Shown one piece after another: positions 10,668 to 21,283 of a stretch of DNA of 64,000 bases. This stretch comes from Allomyces macrogynus ATCC 38327 (Eukaryota > Blastocladiomycota > Blastocladiomycetes > Blastocladiales > Blastocladiaceae): contig GG745340.1 in NCBI GenBank assembly GCA_000151295.1, positions 434,593 to 498,592 of the forward strand, read 5' to 3'. The position numbers and the translations under genes are program-made. Within the stretch, counting starts at the first letter, position 1, and each line of letters begins with the position of its first letter. Under the pieces are notes generated by a model that searched no databases, was not told where the DNA came from, and saw only the letters and a list, made by a program, of their open reading frames with translations.

Positions 10668-13326
10668 ATGCCCAGACCAGCAGCCGCCAGTCAAATCGCG
10701 ACTGTTCAATTACCGCTATTGGTGCAACCGACCACTGGACTCGGCCACAACCGTTGTCATCTTCCGCCGCAAGAATACGCTCGACTATTTGGAAGTGGAT
10801 TGCAGTCTGGAAATGATTCCGCATGGCTCCGGATCGTATGTGCTCAGGTTTTTTTCAACGTCGCGATCACACACTTGTTGGTCTCCAGGACGTCTGACCA
10901 CACCGCGTCCAGAAATCCGTCACGTTTGAGCCGCGCATCGGCCACGGGGTCGGCGTTACCCGGGACCGCCTACGCGACGCTCGCTCGTTCAGCGGTCATG
11001 AGCCAGTGGTCGCCGGGCGGGCCGCTGTTGCCGGGGATGCGCTCGCTGTCTGGTGCGTTTTGCACGTGCAAGCTGTGACCTTACTGAGCGCTGCTTCTAA
11101 TCTGCGGTGTGGCGTCCAAGCCGTGTTCCAGGCCATTGAACCGCAGCCAGTGACGAAGGTCCGTGTCACGATCGCTGCGCTCCTCGATGACAAGATGGTG
11201 TTTTGGGATCTGGATCAGGATACGCGAAACATGGTGCGTGAGAAGCGCTTGTGCTCGTGAGAGTGAGGAGAATCTGACTGTTGTTGTTCGAAATGTGCAG
11301 CTCGTGGCGCAAGAATTGCAGGACCTCGTCGTGGCCCCGGGTCACTTTGTCAAGACAAGCGGCTTCATTGCGCAGGTTCGTGATCGCTACTGCAAATCTG
11401 GCGTGCCAACGGCAGAGCAGACTCACCGATACGTTTCCGTAGATCATTGCATTCGCTGAACTCGTCACGCACGGCCAGATCGTGCCCTGGACCGAAGTGC
11501 AGCTCGTCTCCTCGAGCACCTCACCCTCCATCCCGATCCCATCATCCACGACCGTACCGGCACCCTCTCCACCCGCCGTCACCCCACCCGCGGGCCTCGA
11601 ATCCGTCTTCACGCAGCTGTACGACATGGTGGCCGGCCCGTTCCTGCACCCGCGGCTCTACTCGCACATCGGGATCGACGCCCCCGCGGCCTGCTCCTCT
11701 CTGGCCCGCCGGGTGCGGCAAGACCTACGATGTCTCGCGCGTCGCCATGGCGTGCGGCGCACACCTCGAAATTGCCGCGGGCCCTGACGTGCTAAGCCCG
11801 TACCCCGGCGAATCCGAACGGCAACTGCGCGAGCGATTTGCTGCTGACACGTCCGTCGCGGATACGGGCCGTCCCGTGGTCGTGTTCCTGGACGAAGTCG
11901 ATGCGCTCGCGCCGAACCGCGCAGATGCGGCGTCGTCCGTCATGCACCGCGTCGTTGCGCAGCTGTTGACGCTAATGGACGGGATGCGGCGCGGTACAGC
12001 GCGCGTGGTCGTTGTGGCCGCGACTAATCGGCCGAATGCGATTAATTCGGCGCTGCGGCGGCCGGGGAGGTTTGATTGCGAGGTGGTGGTCGCGCCGCCA
12101 GGGACCGAGGTGAGGGGGAAGGTGCTCAAGTCGTTGTTGGGCAAGGTGCCGGTCGCGGACGATGTGGGCGCGTGGTTGCCGGCGCTCGCAGAGTGCACGC
12201 CGGGGTACATCGGTGCCGATTTGGCCGCGCTTGTGCGCGAAGCGTGTCGCGAGATCGTGGGGACGGATGCCGGGGTGGTGCGCGTGCAGGACCTGCTCGC
12301 GGCGTTGAAACGTGTCCCGCCGAGTTTGCGTCGCGGGCATGCGGTCGCACTGGACCGGGTCCTGACGTGGGACGATATCGGCGGGCTGGACGACGTCAAG
12401 CAGGTTCGTTTCTCTTTCTTTACCACCTCACTGCGTTTCCCTTGACTGACCCATCTTGTCCTTCTCCAGATAATCACGCAAACGGTCCTGTGGCCACTCG
12501 AGCGCCGCGCGCAACTCTCGCGTCTCGGCCTGACCGCGCCACGCGGCCTCCTGTACGGCCCGCCCGTATGCTCCAAAACCACCTTTGTCCGAGTCCTCGC
12601 GTCGCACCTCAAGGCGAGTTTCTTCACGCTCAGCCCGGCGACATCTTCGGCAGCCACGTCGGCGAAGCCGAGGCGACGATTCGCGGCGCGTTTCACCACG
12701 CACGGCTCGCCGCGCCGTCGCTCCTGTTCCTCGACGAAATCGACACGCTAGTCGGGTCGAGCGGGCTGACCGGTGGCGGTGGCGAGTCGGACCCGGCGCG
12801 CGAGCGTGTCTTGACAACGCTGTTGAATGAGATGGACGCGATTGAGGGCGGTGGGGAGGGGGAGACGTTGGGAAAGAGCGTGGTGGTGGTGGCCGCGACG
12901 AAGCACCCGGACCGGCTCGACCCGGCGCTTGTGCGGTCGGGACGGCTAGACCGCGCGGTTTACGTGCGCGCGCCGGATGCAAGGGAGCGGAAGGGGATTT
13001 TCGACGTGTATTTGCGCAAGATGCCGGCGGCCGTGACTGAAGCGGAGCTGTCGGCGCTGGCTGAGGAGGTACGCTGTCGTGTTCGGTTTTTGCCCGTGTT
13101 TGCGAGCACCTGTCTGACTGACTGACGGACGCGATGGGTGTAGATTCCAGGTGCGACAGGCGCTGATATTGAAAACATGTGCCGCGAGGCCGCGCTCGCG
13201 TGCCTGCGGCGCGGTGACCCGGCCGTGTCGGCGGCGCATTTGCGCGAGGCGTGGGCCCGGTGGGTGCCGACGATGACGCGCGAGATGGTCGCGTATTACG
13301 AGACGCTGACCTCGCAGTTTAAGTAG
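10668..13326 (+). CDS. AFG2B: AFG2B/SPATA5L1-type double AAA ATPase, about 773 aa, with 1-nt deletions
   Basis: Type II AAA ATPase of the AFG2/SPATA5 group; in animals SPATA5L1 works with SPATA5 in the 55LCC complex and in late 60S maturation. Exons: 10668-10847, 10913-11233, 11301-11375, 11443-12403, 12470-13068, 13144-13326. D1 has VVVFLDEVDALAPNRADA and ATNRPNAINSALRRPGRFD; D2 has LLFLDEIDTLVGSS and ATKHPDRLDPALVRSGRLD. The C-terminal MVAYYETLTSQFK resembles SPATA5L1. Correct reading needs one extra base at about 11681-11685 (C run), 11711-11713 (G run in the D1 P-loop) and 12634-12639; with these the length is close to human SPATA5L1. The D2 P-loop reads GPPVCSKTT where Gly is expected before Cys, and one Leu of RGLLLYGPP is missing. 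The exact N-terminus is less certain. Confidence 0.8.
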
Positions 13327-13575
13327 ATGAACGATGATGGCAAAGAAGATGGGGTTGTTATTGGCCAGGCTAGAGCGTATGAAAAGACGGCGACGAACAC
13401 GAAAACACAGAAAATACACAAGGTCCACGCGAGCGGTTGACTGTAGCGGTGTGCGCGGCCGGTTGCGATGGTCACGGCAGAACGTGCGGTCGCGCGCAGT
13501 CGCCGGGCGCGCGAGGAACCTCCCACTCGACTCGGAAAAGCGGACAGCAAAGAGGGGAAGCAGGGCGCCAGCGCT

Positions 13576-14022
13576 TTACTTGAGCTTGGAGAAAAGCTGG
13601 GCGCTCGTGCAGGCGTCGACGCACTTCTGGAACTGGAAAGCGCAGACCAATTTTGCGTCAGCTCGGGCTTGAGCAGGCGATACTCATCGCAGAGCACGCG
13701 GCGTCCTGCCCGCGAGCAAACGCAACCACAACGTACGTGGAAGAACTCCTCGACGCACGTCTCGTGGGCGCCGTCCTCAACGCGAGCGGTGCACTCGTCC
13801 ATCTTGGCCTTCATGGCGGCGCAAGCTGACGTGTTGCCACAGGCTGGTAAATAGGCGCAGTCAAGAGTCAGGTCTCTCTGCTTGTGCTTGAACATGGACA
13901 TGTCGATAAATGGACCATCAATTACCCTCGTCGATGATTTCCTTGGGGTCCTGGATGGCCACTTCCTCCTCTTCCTCCTCCTCGCAGTGCACGACGTTGA
14001 TGAACTTGTCGGTGGCGGCCAT
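13576..14022 (-). CDS. QCR6: Cytochrome bc1 complex hinge subunit (UQCRH/QCR6), 86 aa
   Basis: Small acidic subunit of respiratory complex III that assists cytochrome c1 and c interaction in the mitochondrial intermembrane space. Three exons: 14022-13926, 13843-13737, 13632-13576. Joined they give exactly 87 codons including TAA. The N-terminus carries a Glu run (CEEEEEEEVAIQDPKEI). Exon 2 supplies ACGNTSACAAMKAKMDEC and ETCVEEFFH. Exon 3 completes FQKCVDACTSAQLFSKLK, the conserved hinge-protein end with paired cysteines. Donors GTACGT and GTAATT and acceptors CAG are good. Length matches animal UQCRH (about 91 aa) better than yeast Qcr6 (about 147 aa). Convergent with AFG2B. Confidence 0.88.
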
Positions 14023-14460
14023 ATTGACTTGAATGCGGGTAGTTGCACGCGACGGCAGACGACGGGGCAGCAGCGGTTCCAAGGACAGCGATGATGGCAG
14101 GCCGAATCCAACTCGTTGACGATGGGCGCTGGAAAGCAGAAAGGAATCAAACGGCAAGGCAAACAGGTTTTGGCATCAGCCGAATCCACGTGCTTGAAGA
14201 TCGAAACCCTGAGCCGATTCAAAAGCCTCGAAAACCTGATATAGACCGCCGCGAGATTGTGCGGGTTTCGGCGCGGTTCGAGTCAGCGTGAAATACAAGG
14301 CGCAGTCTTGCTGGAAATCCATGCGGGGAGCGCTCCGCAGCACTGGAAGGCACCGAAAAGCAGTCTGAAATTCCTTCCCCAACAGCCAACGCACGTGCAC
14401 CGTGCTGCCAACGCCAACCGACACAGCACGCGAAGGGACCAGCTCGTACTCGTCCTCGTG

Positions 14461-14536
14461 CTCACGCTCTCCGTGCCAACACATGGTCCATACCAATGCT
14501 CACGCTCTCCGTGCCAACACACGGTCCATACCAATG
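14461..14536. repeat. 38-bp tandem duplication
   Basis: Two adjacent 38-bp copies (14461-14498 and 14499-14536) beginning ctcacgctctccgtgccaac and differing at a single base. It lies about 100 bp upstream of the ATG at 14642, in the interval between UQCRH and the hypothetical gene, which otherwise holds nothing I can identify. Confidence 0.9.
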
Positions 14537-14641
14537 CACTACACGCCCCCGCCCGCCTCCTCTCCACCCTCGCCGCTGCTCGCCCTGCCGCCGTAACCCA
14601 CGCTCATAAGTATTCAAGCACCTTTCGCACCAAATACCATC

Positions 14642-15787
14642 ATGGCCCGCAAGAAGCGCTCGTCCCCTCGCGCCAGCTTTGACGCGCGCGACCGTTCCCT
14701 GTCGCCCGCGCCCGCCAAACTGCTCGGGTCCCCACTCGGTGGCGCAAGTAGCAACGGTGCCACAGGGACAAGTCCAAGTGCCCGCACCCACGCGCAGCGC
14801 CGCGGCAAGCAGCCCGATCTCGACCTCAACTTGGCCATGCAGTCCCTGGCCCTGTCTGCGTCGCCCGTGTCCTCGCCGCTCACGCCAAGAGCACGACGCG
14901 ACTCGGGCCGGCGCGCCTGGAGCGACGTGCGCGCTACTCCGCCGCCTCCGCTCAACCTTGCGCCAGCCTCGTCACCAAGAACGCCAAGCGGGACCCAGTG
15001 GACAGCCGACGACATGGACGACGAATTCGGCCTGGCGTCGGCGACGCCGCGGAGGTCGCGCCGGTCGCGCCGCACGTCGGGTCAGCTCGGTACCCCACCT
15101 ACGCCGACGCCGCCGCGCCGTGGTGGTGGAACGGGTGCACGCAATGTGTCCCCGCCGCCGTCGCCACTACTCGGTGCGGCGCACATGGTCGATACCGACT
15201 CGGACGCGCTCGACGACGACGAGGACGTGGTTCTGGCCACGGCCGCCCAGCGCCGACGCAAGGCCGAGCAGCGCAAGCGCAAGCAGCAGCGCAAGCAGCA
15301 ACAGCAGCTCCAGCAAGCTGTGCCTGCCGATGACCCCGCTGACCTGGTGGAGAGCGTCGGCAACGAGTCGAGCTCCGACGACCCGGACCGCGACGAGCTC
15401 GACTTCATGCACGCGCAACTGCAGATCTTGTGCCCGTGGTACCTGCCCGTGTTCGACGCAACGCGACCCATGTCGAAGCGTGCGCTCGCCGCGTTTGCTG
15501 CCGTGCGAACGTCGCGCACCGGGTTCGCCGACTTTGATGGGCTCGTGCCCGAGGGTGATACGGAGGCTGCGCGCGCGGCCGCGATCGATGCCGAGGACGC
15601 GCTGGGGGTTGCCATGGCTGACCAAGTGCCGGGATCGCCGGTCGCGGTTGTGACAAGTGTCGTGCCCGAAGCGGCGGGGGCTACGTTGGCCACGGCCGGT
15701 GCGTGGTGCCGGTACCCGTCGTCGGTGCCGCAGAGGCGAGCGCGGTCGCCACCGCCGCGGCTGCGCTTGCCGCGTGTGGTGGCCTAG
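14642..15787 (+). CDS. Low-complexity hypothetical protein, 381 aa
   Basis: Not recognised. An uninterrupted frame from an ATG at 14642 to TAG. The N-terminal half is Ser/Pro/Arg-rich with SP and TP dipeptides (for example SPLTPRARRDSGRR and PPTPTPPRRGGG), followed by an acidic stretch (DTDSDALDDDEDVV), then a basic glutamine-rich coiled-coil-like segment (QRRRKAEQRKRKQQRKQQQQ). Residues about 255-330 are the most protein-like (DELDFMHAQLQILCPWYLPVF). The composition suggests a disordered, possibly phosphorylated nuclear protein, but that is only inference. The last 40 residues may belong to an unrecognised intron. Confidence 0.55.
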   Translation: MARKKRSSPRASFDARDRSLSPAPAKLLGSPLGGASSNGATGTSPSARTHAQRRGKQPDLDLNLAMQSLALSASPVSSPLTPRARRDSGRRAWSDVRATPPPPLNLAPASSPRTPSGTQWTADDMDDEFGLASATPRRSRRSRRTSGQLGTPPTPTPPRRGGGTGARNVSPPPSPLLGAAHMVDTDSDALDDDEDVVLATAAQRRRKAEQRKRKQQRKQQQQLQQAVPADDPADLVESVGNESSSDDPDRDELDFMHAQLQILCPWYLPVFDATRPMSKRALAAFAAVRTSRTGFADFDGLVPEGDTEAARAAAIDAEDALGVAMADQVPGSPVAVVTSVVPEAAGATLATAGAWCRYPSSVPQRRARSPPPRLRLPRVVA

Positions 15788-16255
15788 CGGGCGTTTTGAT
15801 GCCCACTTTTTTAGGGTGGAGAAGGTGCAGAACGATTTTTATTGTACCATTGCACTCACTGACCCGTTGGCCGCCCATAATTCAAGTGCAATCGCATTTC
15901 TGTGAGATCGATCTCACATTACGGCAGCCTCCCATCATCTTTGAACGTGAGGAACTTGAGCGTCAACGGCGTTGCTGTCTGTGTTTTTCCGCGGCCGGGT
16001 CAGGATCGTGCGATCGACGTGAGAGCGCGGCCCGCCGGCGGCACAACCACGCCGGCACCGCCGGCACTCTGGAGAGCGACCACCATTCGCTGTTGAATTT
16101 TCGACCACCATTTACGCCGGTCGCCGACGCGTCCGACGCGACTTGCTGCGCCAGCACTTGCAACGGTCTTAAATCGACCAGCACCCGCGCGGAATCCGTT
16201 CTCTCGCGGACCCGGTTCGACAACCAACCTGCCGCAAGCTGCAAGCGCCCCGACC
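15788..16255. other. Intergenic, acyl-CoA oxidase upstream region
   Basis: No gene seen. This is the presumed promoter and 5' UTR of the acyl-CoA oxidase gene. No distinct TATA box or fatty-acid response element could be assigned by eye. Confidence 0.4.
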
Positions 16256-18532
16256 ATGAGCAACACCAACGACAAGACGGGCGTGGTTGCCATTTCGGCC
16301 GACCAAGGCCGGATCGACTACGCCGCCGAGCGCGCGCGCGCGCAATTCGACGTCGAGGAAATGCGCGCATTCCTGCTCGGTGGACCCGACCGTGCTGCGA
16401 AAATGGCCCTGGCCTACCGCATCATTGAGCGCGACCCGATTCTGTCGTTCCAGCTCGAGGGTGGGCACCCGTTTGATTTGACGCGCCCGGAGCTGCGCGC
16501 CAAGTACGTTTCCGATAGCTCAATGGACACGCGCGAGAATAAGGAGCAGATGCTGACAGTGTGCGTGGAAATCGTCCAGAACGATGGCCCAGCTTCGTCG
16601 CGTCGTGGAGGTGCGCCGTGCGTTCAAGGACAAGGAACTCGACGACCTGTTCTTGACGGCCATGTGGTATGTTGGTTCGTCACTGTCGTTCTTGTGCGCG
16701 GTGCACCCAAAATGACCCTCTTTGCTCCACGATTATTGAATAGCGAGCTCTCCGAGTCCTTCTCGATGCGTCTGTTCGTCACGGAAGCCTTGTTCGTGCG
16801 CTCATTCCGTCTCTTCGGCACGCGCGCGCAGCAAGCCGAATGGGTCCCGAAGATCCTCGCGTGGGACTCGATTGGCTGTTTCGCAATGACCGAGCTCGGC
16901 CATTCATCGAACCTGCGCGGGATCGAGACGACCGCCACGTACGACGCGGCCAACCGCGACTTCATCATCGACACGCCGTCGCTCATGGCGACCAAGATTT
17001 GGATCGGCATGGCCGGCGAAACCGCGACCCACACGGCCTGCTTGGCGCGGCTGCTCGTGCGAGGCCAGGACTGCGGCCTGCACTGGTTCGTCGTCCCGCT
17101 GCGCGACCCCGAAACAGGCCGGCTGATGCCCGGCGTGACCGCGGGCGACGTTGGCGCGAAAGCCGGCCGCAACGGGCTCGATAACGGGTGGATCCAGTTC
17201 ACGCACGTGCGTGTGCCGCGTGACGCGATGCTCGCGCGGTGGGCGCACGTCGCGGCCGACGGCACGTTCCATGCCGGGCTGAACCCGGAGGACGCGGATC
17301 CCGCGAATAACGTGAGTCCCGCGGCGGCCGCGGGGCTCGCCTACGCGGGCCTGATCCCGGAACGGCTCGAGATCACGCGCGGGATCCCGATGATGCTCAA
17401 CCAGGCGCTGACGATCGCGGTGCGGTACGCGGCGGGGCGCCGGCAGGGGCCCGCGGGCAACCCGCAGGTGCTCGACTACCCAAGCATTCAGGCGGCGCTG
17501 ATGCCGGCGCTGGCGCGGATGCATGCGGTGATGGCGGCCGCGGGGGCCGTCTGGACGACCTGGCACGCGATGGAGGAGGGCGGGCCGAATGTGCTGCTGC
17601 AGGGGTTGCCGGACATGCACGCGCTGTCGGCTGGGATCAAGGCGACGGTGACGTGGGACGGCGCGGATATCCTGGAACGGTGCCGCCGGGCCATGGGCGG
17701 GCACGCCTACTCGCGGTACAATGCGATCGCCGACTACATTGGCGACTACGGGGTCATGACGACCGGCGGCGGGGATAACGCCGTGCTCGTCCAGCAGACG
17801 GCGCGGTACGTGCTCGCCATGGCGCGCAAGGCCATGGCCGACCCGGCCAAATTTGCGGCCGCCGTCGCCCCCACCGACTCGGTCGCCTACTTGCCCTCGG
17901 CCGTCGCGCTCGCCGCTGAGGGCACGCCGCCCGCTGTGTCCGACTGGACGAGTCTTGCGCAACTGCACGTGGTCCTGCAGTGGCTGGCCGTGGCCAAGGT
18001 GCAGGCGCTAGGCATGTCGCTCGCAGCCGCGCCCAAGGGCGGGATGACGCGCGCGTGGAACGCAGCGCACGCTGATATTTCCGCCGTTGCGCAACTGCAC
18101 ACACACCAGTACCTGGCGCGCGCGATCCGCATTCGCGCAGGCGACTTGCCGCCGACCACGCGCGACTCTGCCGCGTCGCCCGCGGCGCTGCAGCCGACGT
18201 TTATGCACCTTGCGCGGCTGTACCTGCTCGACGTCCTGCGCCAGTTTGCGCGCGACTTGCTTCTGCACGGGTGGGCGCGGGAGGCGGTCGAGCAGCTCGA
18301 CGCCGAGTTTGCCGACGCATGCGCGACCGTGCGCGACCAGGCGATGCCGCTCGTGGACGCGTTTGGCCACCCTGATTGGATTCTGCAGGCGCCGTTGGCC
18401 CGTGCCGATGGGGACGGGTACCGTGCGTACCTGGCCACGATTCAGAACGCGCCCAATTGCTTTGGACCGCCCAAGTACTGGGACGCGGAGGTGCGTCCGC
18501 TCACTGCGCCCGCGGGGCGGAGCCGGTTGTAA
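16256..18532 (+). CDS. ACOX: Peroxisomal acyl-CoA oxidase, about 733 aa
   Basis: First enzyme of peroxisomal beta-oxidation: FAD-dependent oxidation of acyl-CoA to 2-trans-enoyl-CoA with release of H2O2. ATG at 16256. One 77-nt intron at 16667-16743. One surplus base lies in the C run at 16588-16590; removing it restores QLRRVVEVRRAFKDKELDDL up to the intron. Family motifs: TELGHSSNLRGIETTATYD (FAD/substrate domain), KIWIGMAGETATHTACLARL, MGGHAYSRYNAIADYIGDYG and NAVLVQQTARYVL. The C-terminus GRSRL is a PTS1 variant (SRL), consistent with peroxisomal import. Where oxidases normally have (T/S)xEG(D/E)N with the catalytic Glu, this protein reads TTGGGDN, so the general base appears to be Gly. 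The fold is clear; activity is uncertain. Confidence 0.88.
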   Translation: MSNTNDKTGVVAISADQGRIDYAAERARAQFDVEEMRAFLLGGPDRAAKMALAYRIIERDPILSFQLEGGHPFDLTRPELRAKYVSDSSMDTRENKEQMLTVCVEIVQNDGPASSRRGGAPCVQGQGTRRPVLDGHVVCWFVTVVLVRGAPKMTLFAPRLLNSELSESFSMRLFVTEALFVRSFRLFGTRAQQAEWVPKILAWDSIGCFAMTELGHSSNLRGIETTATYDAANRDFIIDTPSLMATKIWIGMAGETATHTACLARLLVRGQDCGLHWFVVPLRDPETGRLMPGVTAGDVGAKAGRNGLDNGWIQFTHVRVPRDAMLARWAHVAADGTFHAGLNPEDADPANNVSPAAAAGLAYAGLIPERLEITRGIPMMLNQALTIAVRYAAGRRQGPAGNPQVLDYPSIQAALMPALARMHAVMAAAGAVWTTWHAMEEGGPNVLLQGLPDMHALSAGIKATVTWDGADILERCRRAMGGHAYSRYNAIADYIGDYGVMTTGGGDNAVLVQQTARYVLAMARKAMADPAKFAAAVAPTDSVAYLPSAVALAAEGTPPAVSDWTSLAQLHVVLQWLAVAKVQALGMSLAAAPKGGMTRAWNAAHADISAVAQLHTHQYLARAIRIRAGDLPPTTRDSAASPAALQPTFMHLARLYLLDVLRQFARDLLLHGWAREAVEQLDAEFADACATVRDQAMPLVDAFGHPDWILQAPLARADGDGYRAYLATIQNAPNCFGPPKYWDAEVRPLTAPAGRSRL

Positions 18533-18901
18533 GGGATTGTGATTGGAGGGGGAGAGAGGCGCGTCAGGTCGCCTCGACGGGTTGATTGATGGCTGCGGGA
18601 CGGTTGATCTTGGTTTGTCGCATCATTGATAAGAAATGAGCGTTTGCAGGACTCGATGGAAGACAGGCGAGAATCAGATCGAGCACTCTCGAGCATGTCG
18701 GCACTGTTGGAAGGAGCCGGTCCTGCTTTGCAGAGCATGCTCGCACACCTTCCTCGCTCATCACGACCAATAAGAGTTGATCAAAGCGACCCGACGCGGT
18801 CATGTGTCGCGAGTTTTCCACACACCATGCCGACGAACACCCCCATCCCACATTCCCTCTCCTCGACACAAGGCTAACCCTGCCAGCAGCTGCTCGCCAC
18901 C
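18533..18901. other. Intergenic
   Basis: Between the acyl-CoA oxidase stop and the decayed DUF4246 copy. No supportable gene, RNA or repeat seen. Confidence 0.4.
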
Positions 18902-20330
18902 ATGTCGGACCTGTCCGACACCTCGGAGACTTCCGAGCGCGCTGCCGATCCAACTCTGCTCCACCGTTCGCGAGGCTAGTCAATGCCATGAAGTGCAACT
19001 GGCAGAACTGGCAGTGCATCTATCCGCTCATGACGATGCGCGAAATCGCCATGGCGGACTTGCTTGCAATCGCGCGCAACCACTACCAGTGGGCCAAGTC
19101 ATGGAACGACAAGTGGGAGCACAAGGAGCGCATCGACTATTTGCGCGACGACTGGCGGACGACGCCCATCGACGATTTTGATCGCGACAACACCGGAACA
19201 CGGCGCGATCCGGATTGGAATTACATGATCAAGGAGCTCGACTACCAGACATTGTACGAGCCGACAGCCGCGGCCGTTGATAATGTGTTTGTGTCGTGCA
19301 GTGCCGTGCCGAAGTCGTCCGTGCGAGCTTGGCCATGCACGTTGTCGAGTTGCTTGAGGACGTTCCGGAACGCGACAAGAACTGGCGACTGCTGTCCGAC
19401 CAGATGGTGCTCGAGCTTGTCGACCCGTCGCTCTACCCGATCGTGTATGGCCGTACGCGCGTCCTGCCCGAGGGCACGCGCGCGTCGCTCGCCAACTGGA
19501 AAGAGCATCTTGGCGGTGGCATTCCCGCAGTCGCTCGGCCCGCGTCGCTGCTCAAGGATCGCTGCATCTCGCGCAAGTACGTCTCAGACCGGTTCCAGCT
19601 TCTCCCAGCCGATTTCGTGGTGGACACCAACGGCAAGGTCAAGATCCAATCGTATATCAACACTTTGGACCCTGGCACACACCGCGCGCCCTACCCACTG
19701 CTCGCGCCAGTCTTTGAACATGCCGTCCCGCTCCTCGAGCGCGTCCTTGGCCGGCTGCAAAAAGTGATGCCGCTACGCATCACGCCGTCGCCCAAAATTG
19801 GACTACCACCTCGGGTCGCCTCCGCATTTCGACCCCAACGATCCCGATTTCTACGACGAGATGGCCGACTGGAAGGACCCGCTCGTTCCGGCGCCGCCCG
19901 CAGACTACGACCATGCTTGCAACGCCTACACGCCGTACCCATTGCGCGGACGCACGCTCAAGGTAATTACACGGCTGACGAGTATGCACGTGTCGCCCAC
20001 TGGCGACAGTCCACTGTTCCGCGGCGAATGGCGCGTCGCGGGCAAGGCCAACGAGACGATTGTGGCGACGGCCGCGTACATTTACGACCGTGCCAATATC
20101 GAAGAGGCGCCCTTGTCGTTTGAACGGTCCTATGCGCATGCCCGAGTGCGGCGCACAAGACTAGACCAGCACGGAGAGGGCGGCTGGTCGCGCCCTAATA
20201 CATACAAGGCTCCCGCACAACTTCAAAGCCACCACCATCCGCTACAGTGACTCCAACCACTCTCAAGACAGTCGTCATGCCCTCCCCAAGACTGGCTGGA
20301 TCACTGCCGCGCACCACGGCCGTCTAAAAA
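18902..20330 (+). pseudogene. Decayed DUF4246 paralogue
   Basis: Homologous to the intact protein at 4368-6044 over most of its length but broken into several frames. The ATG at 18902 opens MSDLSDTSE and hits TAG at 18977-18979. The next frame gives AKSWNDKW, DWNYMIKELDYQTLYEPTAA and VDNVFVSCSAVP. A shift near 19312 leads to VELVDPSLYPIVYGRTRVLP-type sequence, RFQLLPADFVVDTNGKVKI and SYINTLDPGTHRAPYPLLAP. Another shift near 19795 leads to LRGRTLKVITRLTSMHVSP and GKANETIVATAAYIYDRANI. The final oxygenase-like part survives only as ITAAHHGRL followed by a stop, and the distal His/Arg segment is missing. Three frame breaks plus loss of the C-terminus make this a pseudogene rather than an error-bearing gene. 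Confidence 0.75.
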
Positions 20331-20768
20331 ATTGCACGACCGCACGCCATCAGCGACCCACACGCAGCATCCTTGATCGGCCATACGACCTCCTCGCCAC
20401 CGTTAGGGAAATCGTCATCATCACTGGCGGCGGACGTGTCCCAGTTGTTTCGCGAGCCACTGTGGAAGTCCCCGGCTTAGATGTGAGAAGTGTATTTGCA
20501 TTGCCGTTTGGGAGAGTGCTCAGCAATGGACTATGCGGCTTATCAGGTGACAAGAGGCTCTCGATTTTAGCACAAATTTGTGCAATGGGGTCTTGAACAT
20601 TGTGCGAGAGGCGGCATGTCCAGTGCGGCGCACTACCTATGGACGGCAGAGCGCGCTGGACAAGGCGCCCCGTCGCGCGGCCGATAAATAAAAGCAGCGC
20701 TCCCCCCTTTGTTGCTCTTGCCATCTTCGTTGACGCTGGTTGACGGCGCGATACAGCTGTCGTCTATC
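20331..20768. other. Intergenic, with a TATA-like element near its end
   Basis: Between the DUF4246 pseudogene and the GRDP-like frame. A short frame on the minus strand overlaps but has no recognisable content. Confidence 0.4.
20683..20694 (+). promoter_or_regulatory. TATA-like element upstream of the GRDP-like frame
   Basis: The sequence gataaataaaag lies in otherwise GC-rich DNA about 75 bp before the ATG at 20769. Position and composition fit a core promoter; not tested. Confidence 0.35.
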
Positions 20769-21283
20769 ATGTCCACCGCCTCCGTCATTTCACCCGCTGC
20801 CGCGGATATCGCGCTTGTCGTGGAACCCGCCGTGGCCACCGCAGAGGTGCCATGACCGAGCGCGTCTTGCGTGCAGGGTGCGGTGCTGTCCACCACGTCG
20901 TGACCGAAGGATTCGAGCAGTACCCCAAGTTCCTGGCCATGATGGTGATCCGGCTCAAGGGCACGCCGCTCGTGCCGACGAGCACGATTGATCTCGCATG
21001 GCGCACGCACCAGCTCGCGCTGTCGACGTACGCGGCGCAGATGCATGCGCTGGTCGGGTATGTGGTCAACCACGACGACTCGGACTACGATCAGACCAAG
21101 GCGCGCATCGCTGAGGCCGCTCAGGTAATGCCCACCGCGTGGCGCACTGTCGTTGACGAGGATTACCACCACCCCAAGGTCGCGGGCGTGGGCGCTGCCA
21201 TGCCTGAGACGCGGCCGAGGGCCGACGCTTTGAGAAATACTTCTAGTGGAACCGGGGCCAGGAGGAGGCTCGCCCCTGCTTAA
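20769..21283 (+). pseudogene. GRDP-like (DUF1399) protein, short and frame-broken
   Basis: The second frame carries the signature of glycine-rich-domain/DUF1399 proteins: a hydrophobic helix (YPKFLAMMVIRLKG), then PLVPTSTIDLAWRTHQL, a spaced Tyr, and LVGYVVNHDDSDY. In family members the W-x-THQ and NHDD/DHDD elements are the most conserved. The ATG at 20769 opens MSTASVISPAAAD and terminates just before the second frame starts (20852), so one base is probably missing near 20850; joined, the product would be about 170 aa. Full family members are longer, so this is a fragment, a degenerate copy or a short paralogue. Confidence 0.55.

Noticed and set aside
11053..11131. An additional intron in AFG2B exon 2 starting at GTGCGT
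   Set aside because: No acceptor in range keeps the frame into VTKVRVTIAALLDDK, whereas reading through does.
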